A stretch of 64,000 nt of DNA, taken from contig NZ_LT838272.1 in assembly GCF_900176005.1 (NCBI RefSeq), positions 2,809,587 through 2,873,586 on the forward strand, in the 5' to 3' direction. The notes beneath the pieces were generated by a model. It did no database searches. It saw nothing but the letters and a program-made list of their open reading frames with translations, and was not told the origin of the DNA. A program made the position numbers and the translations under genes. The stretch is from Thermanaeromonas toyohensis ToBE (GTDB taxonomy: Bacteria > Bacillota > DSM-521 > Neomoorellales > Neomoorellaceae). Below are positions 60,654 to 64,000 of this stretch, in pieces (the first letter of the stretch is position 1; each line of letters begins with the position of its first letter).

Positions 60654-62951
60654 TTAAGCCTTAAGGAAAATCTCTCTATCTTTCCCTGCCAGGCTAACTT
60701 CCACTTCCTGCCCGTTAACCCACACTTTCTCGCTACCCTGCCCCCCTTTGAATACCAGTTTAAACACCTTTTGCCCTCCGGCAAAACCCTTGTAAATCGG
60801 CGCCCACGTAAATTTAATCATGGCACCGGAGCGCTCATAGGTTAACCGGTACAAGTTATAAATGCCCTTTTGATAATCAAGGGATGCCCCGTCGTCCTCA
60901 TAGTACACATACTCTCCTCTTACGCCGCCGGGGAACAGTAAAAATTTTACCTCCCAGGGTTTTTCTCCTACATAGTTCTGGGGCTCCGTTAGAGGAAGGA
61001 TAGCTCCCGCCTTTACATAAAGGGGAATCCTCTCTAAAGGAGCATCAGCTACATAATATTTTCCTCCTTTAAAAAGCTCTCCCGACCACCAATCAATCCA
61101 TTCACCTACTGGCAGATAGACCATCCGCTTCGCCTGGCCTGGCTCGCAAACAGGTGCTACCAAGAGGCTATCCCCCAGCAGGAATTCATCCGAGATGTTA
61201 TGGCAGTTCTCGTCCTTCTCGTACTCGAAAACCAGCGGCCTAAAAACAGGAGTTCCCTTTTGCCAAGCGCGGTAGAATAGGTTGTAAATGTAGGGCAGTA
61301 AAGTATATCTTAACTTTATAAACTCCCGGCATATATCCTCGGCTTTCTTACCAAAAGCCCAGGGCTCTTGATCAATGGTGTCCAGATTGGTATGGTTGCG
61401 GCAAAAAGGATAAAATACCCCTACTTGGGTCCAGCGGATGAGCAACTCTTCTGTGGTATCCTCGGCAAATCCCCCTATATCCGCACCGCAAAAGGGCTCC
61501 CCAGAAAGGCCTATATTACACAACATGGGAATAGACATTTTTAAATGCTCCCAGTAGCTCCGGTTATCCCCGGTCCAAATGGCCGCATACCGCTGGATGC
61601 CGGAAAAGCCTGAGCGCGTGAGGATAAAGGGTCTCTCCTGGGGTTTAAACTTTAGCAAGGCTTTACGGGTGGCCAGGGCCATATTCAGGGCATAAAGGTT
61701 ATGGAATTCCTCATGCCTCATAGGCCGGCTATCACCTTTATGGACCAGATTAGGAGGCAGGGTGGAAATAGGAGGCTCAGGTAAGGAAGTATCTACCAGG
61801 GTGGGCTCATTCATATCGTTCCAGATACCGGCTATACCTATCTCTAAAAATTCCCGGTGTAACTCCGCCCACCAGGCCCTTACCTCCTCCCGGGAAAAGT
61901 CAGGAAAAGCGGTCCGGCCCGGCCACACCTTGCCGGTAAACACCAGACCGTCTTCATCAGTCACAAAATAGTTTTTAGCCAGCCCCTCTTTAAAAACCCA
62001 GTAGTCTCCTTCCACCTTTACCCCCGGGTCTACAATGGTGACCACTTTAAATCCCATCTCTTTAAGCTCTTTAATCATTCCCTTGGGATCAGGAAACCTC
62101 TCTTGATCAAAAGTAAATACTTTAAAGCTATCCATATAGTGGATGTCAAGGTATATCACATCGCACGGGATGTCTCGCTTTCTAAATTCTCGGGCTACCT
62201 CTAAAACTCTTTCTTGGGGATAGTAGCTGTACCGGCTCTGCTGATAGCCTAAAGCCCATAAAGGCGGAAGCTCCATTCTCCCCGTTATTTCAGTGTAGCC
62301 TTCCACTACTTCTTTTATGGTGGGACCATAGATCAAAAAGAAGTTTAAAGGCCCTTTTTCCGCCCCGAAAGTCACCATGTCGGGATGGGTCTTGCCCAGG
62401 TCAAAAAAGCTCTTAAAAGTATTATCAAAATAGAGGCCATAACTTCCCGTTGGGCTTACTCCTATATAAAAGGGGTAGCTTTGGTACATGAGATCTGCGC
62501 CCTCTACATAACTGCGGTAGCAGTCGGCATTCCACATGGTGTATCTTTTACCCCGCTTATCTAGGAACCCAGTTCTCTCGCCTAACCCGTAGAAATGTTC
62601 ATCCTCTCGTATACGTAAAGAACAGGACTTTATATTCTCCTCTACCACTAGCTCCTTACCTTCGAGCAGAAAGGGTTCTGCGCTTAAAGTAAAAGAAAAG
62701 TTTTCTTTATTTACCTTAAGCTTTACCGTACCAGTAGTTACAGAAAGGCATTCCTCGCCTTCCTTAACTTTTAGAGATACGGGCTTAGGCTTTATCACCA
62801 CCGCCTGACTAAAGGATTTTTCCTCGCCCCGGGAAGCATAAATATTGATTATCTTGTCGCTAAAAGCCTCGATCTCTACGTTAAAATTCTCGCCAGCTAA
62901 AATTACTCGGCTACCATCTTTTTCCCAGGAATTAACCCCAGTCGCTGTCAT
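60654..62951 (-). CDS. Glycoside hydrolase family 31 (alpha-glucosidase/xylosidase)
   Basis: A 765-residue cytoplasmic enzyme. The catalytic nucleophile Asp is in GIWNDMNEP (about residue 380) and the acid/base Asp in WTGDNRSYW; the N-terminal beta-domain (DEHFYGLGERTG) and C-terminal beta-domains complete the family layout. It has no signal peptide, so it acts on imported oligosaccharides. It lies 14 bases behind the sugar ABC permease gene. Alpha-glucosidase is more likely than alpha-xylosidase, but not decided. Confidence 0.92.
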   Translation of the reverse strand: MTATGVNSWEKDGSRVILAGENFNVEIEAFSDKIINIYASRGEEKSFSQAVVIKPKPVSLKVKEGEECLSVTTGTVKLKVNKENFSFTLSAEPFLLEGKELVVEENIKSCSLRIREDEHFYGLGERTGFLDKRGKRYTMWNADCYRSYVEGADLMYQSYPFYIGVSPTGSYGLYFDNTFKSFFDLGKTHPDMVTFGAEKGPLNFFLIYGPTIKEVVEGYTEITGRMELPPLWALGYQQSRYSYYPQERVLEVAREFRKRDIPCDVIYLDIHYMDSFKVFTFDQERFPDPKGMIKELKEMGFKVVTIVDPGVKVEGDYWVFKEGLAKNYFVTDEDGLVFTGKVWPGRTAFPDFSREEVRAWWAELHREFLEIGIAGIWNDMNEPTLVDTSLPEPPISTLPPNLVHKGDSRPMRHEEFHNLYALNMALATRKALLKFKPQERPFILTRSGFSGIQRYAAIWTGDNRSYWEHLKMSIPMLCNIGLSGEPFCGADIGGFAEDTTEELLIRWTQVGVFYPFCRNHTNLDTIDQEPWAFGKKAEDICREFIKLRYTLLPYIYNLFYRAWQKGTPVFRPLVFEYEKDENCHNISDEFLLGDSLLVAPVCEPGQAKRMVYLPVGEWIDWWSGELFKGGKYYVADAPLERIPLYVKAGAILPLTEPQNYVGEKPWEVKFLLFPGGVRGEYVYYEDDGASLDYQKGIYNLYRLTYERSGAMIKFTWAPIYKGFAGGQKVFKLVFKGGQGSEKVWVNGQEVEVSLAGKDREIFLKA

Positions 62952-62965
62952 AAGCTGGTCTCCCC

Positions 62966-63799
62966 CTATCCCTTAATGGCTCCTGCGGTAAGCCCAGAGA
63001 TAATCCTTTGTTGGAAAACCAATACCATTATAATCAATGGGACAGTGACTATGACGGAAGCCGCCGCCATATCCCCCCAAGGGAGATCAAACTGGCCCGG
63101 GAACATGGCGATGGCTACGGTGACAGTGCGCATGCTCACTTTGCTGTTAAAGACTAAAGCAAATAGAAATTCATTCCAGGCTGCGATAAAGGTGAGGATG
63201 GCAGTAGTAAATACACCTGGGGCGGCCAAGGGGAAAATGATCCGGGCTAGCGTCACTAAAGGTGTAGCTCCATCTACCCTGGCCGACTCTTCTAGTTCTA
63301 AGGGTATGCTCTTAAAGAAGGTGGTCAAGTTCCACAGGGCCAAGGGCAAATTAAAGGCTGTATAGGGGATTATAAGGGCCCAGTAAGTGTTAAGGAGATG
63401 CATCTTCATCATAAAGAGGTAGAGAGGCCCTATCACTGCTATACCAGGGAACATAGAGACGGCCAAAAACAGGGAAAGGATGAGTTTTTTCCCCTTCATC
63501 TTTAGCCTACTTAAGGCATAAGCCGCAAAGGAAGAAAGTAGGATACATAATATGGTAGCACTTCCAGCCACAATAAAGCTATTCTTTACAGGAACTAAAA
63601 AAGAGCGCTTGACCAGTACGGAATAATAGTACTCCATATATAGGTGGCTGGGAATCCACTTAGGCGGTATGCTCCATAATTCAGCTGGCGACTTAAAAGA
63701 GGTCAATACCTGCCATATGAAGGGGAACAAGATGACTGTGACTGCTGCTATCACTCCTAAATAAAACAGGCCGTTATATACTCTCTTCTTAAACCCCAA
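62966..63799 (-). CDS. Sugar ABC transporter permease, MalG type
   Basis: A 277-residue permease with six helices and the EAA loop ELEESARVDGATPLVTLARIIFPLAAPG. Start is TTG 63799 with GAGGAAGG upstream. With the MalF-type partner upstream it imports an oligosaccharide for the GH31 enzyme. Confidence 0.94.
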   Translation of the reverse strand: MGFKKRVYNGLFYLGVIAAVTVILFPFIWQVLTSFKSPAELWSIPPKWIPSHLYMEYYYSVLVKRSFLVPVKNSFIVAGSATILCILLSSFAAYALSRLKMKGKKLILSLFLAVSMFPGIAVIGPLYLFMMKMHLLNTYWALIIPYTAFNLPLALWNLTTFFKSIPLELEESARVDGATPLVTLARIIFPLAAPGVFTTAILTFIAAWNEFLFALVFNSKVSMRTVTVAIAMFPGQFDLPWGDMAAASVIVTVPLIIMVLVFQQRIISGLTAGAIKG

Positions 63800-63816
63800 T
63801 TTGCCTTCCTCTCTCC

Positions 63817-64000
63817 CTACTTTTCATCGGTACTTAAGAGCCGGATATAAATAAGGCTTATCCCGAATACCATAAAGAAGATCACTACCGAAAGGGCAGA
63901 GCCCAGGCCGAAATCCAGATTTCTAAACAAAGTCTTGTAAGCATAGATGGTCAAGGTCTCCGTCGAATTGCCGGGCCCTCCCCCAGTTAGAACATAGATA
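63817..64000 (-). CDS. Sugar ABC transporter permease, MalF type, 3' part
   Basis: The frame enters at 64000 and ends at TAG 63817-63819. The visible residues (LTGGGPGNSTETL, then YAYKTLFRNLDFGLGSALS and a last membrane helix) are the hallmark C terminus of MalF/UgpA-family permeases. The rest of the gene is outside the window. Confidence 0.9.
   Translation of the reverse strand, partial: IYVLTGGGPGNSTETLTIYAYKTLFRNLDFGLGSALSVVIFFMVFGISLIYIRLLSTDEK

Overview
The window reads as chromosomal DNA of an anaerobic, probably thermophilic Firmicute of the Moorella/Thermoanaerobacter type. The signs are three non-pyrrolysine MttB-family methyltransferases with corrinoid and pterin-binding partners, a tungsten aldehyde:ferredoxin oxidoreductase, a double-cubane-cluster protein, strong Shine-Dalgarno sites with many TTG/GTG starts, and a preQ1-I aptamer very close to the Thermoanaerobacter tengcongensis one. 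The species is inferred, not proven. I see no tRNA, rRNA, IS element or CRISPR array.

Layout. 1-2124: end of a sensor kinase and a secreted helical protein. 2113-5731: nitrogen block amt-glnK-glnA, with two leader RNAs built like ANTAR-protein antitermination sites in front of amt and glnA. 5756-10567 (minus): substrate-binding protein, ABC permease, a UroD-methyltransferase/corrinoid fusion and a double-cubane protein. 10772-19195 (minus): a three-subunit Tat-exported molybdoenzyme in B-C-A order (tetrathionate-reductase-like) and a PhnD-type lipoprotein/NarX-type kinase/NarL-type regulator set. 19285-21108 (plus): ChrB-like protein and MFS transporter behind a promoter with a perfect dyad.

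21176-37372 is the most striking part. Three minus-strand transcription units each start with a sigma-54 promoter preceded by the same dyad (CTGCC-N24-GGCAG class): (i) MttB, corrinoid protein, MttB, methyl-THF methyltransferase and probably a QueG-like protein; (ii) nucleotidyltransferase, APC permease, metallophosphoesterase, iron alcohol dehydrogenase, four-cluster ferredoxin and AOR; (iii) a third MttB. A PAS-PAS-AAA+ sigma-54 activator is encoded divergently from unit iii. I read this as one regulon for uptake, demethylation and oxidation of a methylated amine, with methyl groups passed to tetrahydrofolate. The substrate is unknown.

37369-49126: GlcD/GlcF-type oxidase pair, ECF sigma factor with a membrane partner, a NEW3-domain surface protein with an ABC exporter, a MOT1-type molybdate transporter with a ModE-like operator, a preQ1-riboswitch-controlled queuosine unit and an old-yellow-enzyme/FadH-type reductase. 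49471-53086 (minus): DUF6062, TatD-like, DsrE-like and a RACE-type corrinoid activator lacking its usual Fe-S domain. 53134-56821: two divergent units, each headed by a fluoride riboswitch with a terminator, one for a dynamin-like GTPase and one for a CPA2 antiporter plus UspA. 57058-64000: small coiled-coil membrane protein, manganese catalase, ArsR/P-type metal ATPase unit, and a GH31 glycosidase with the end of a sugar ABC importer.
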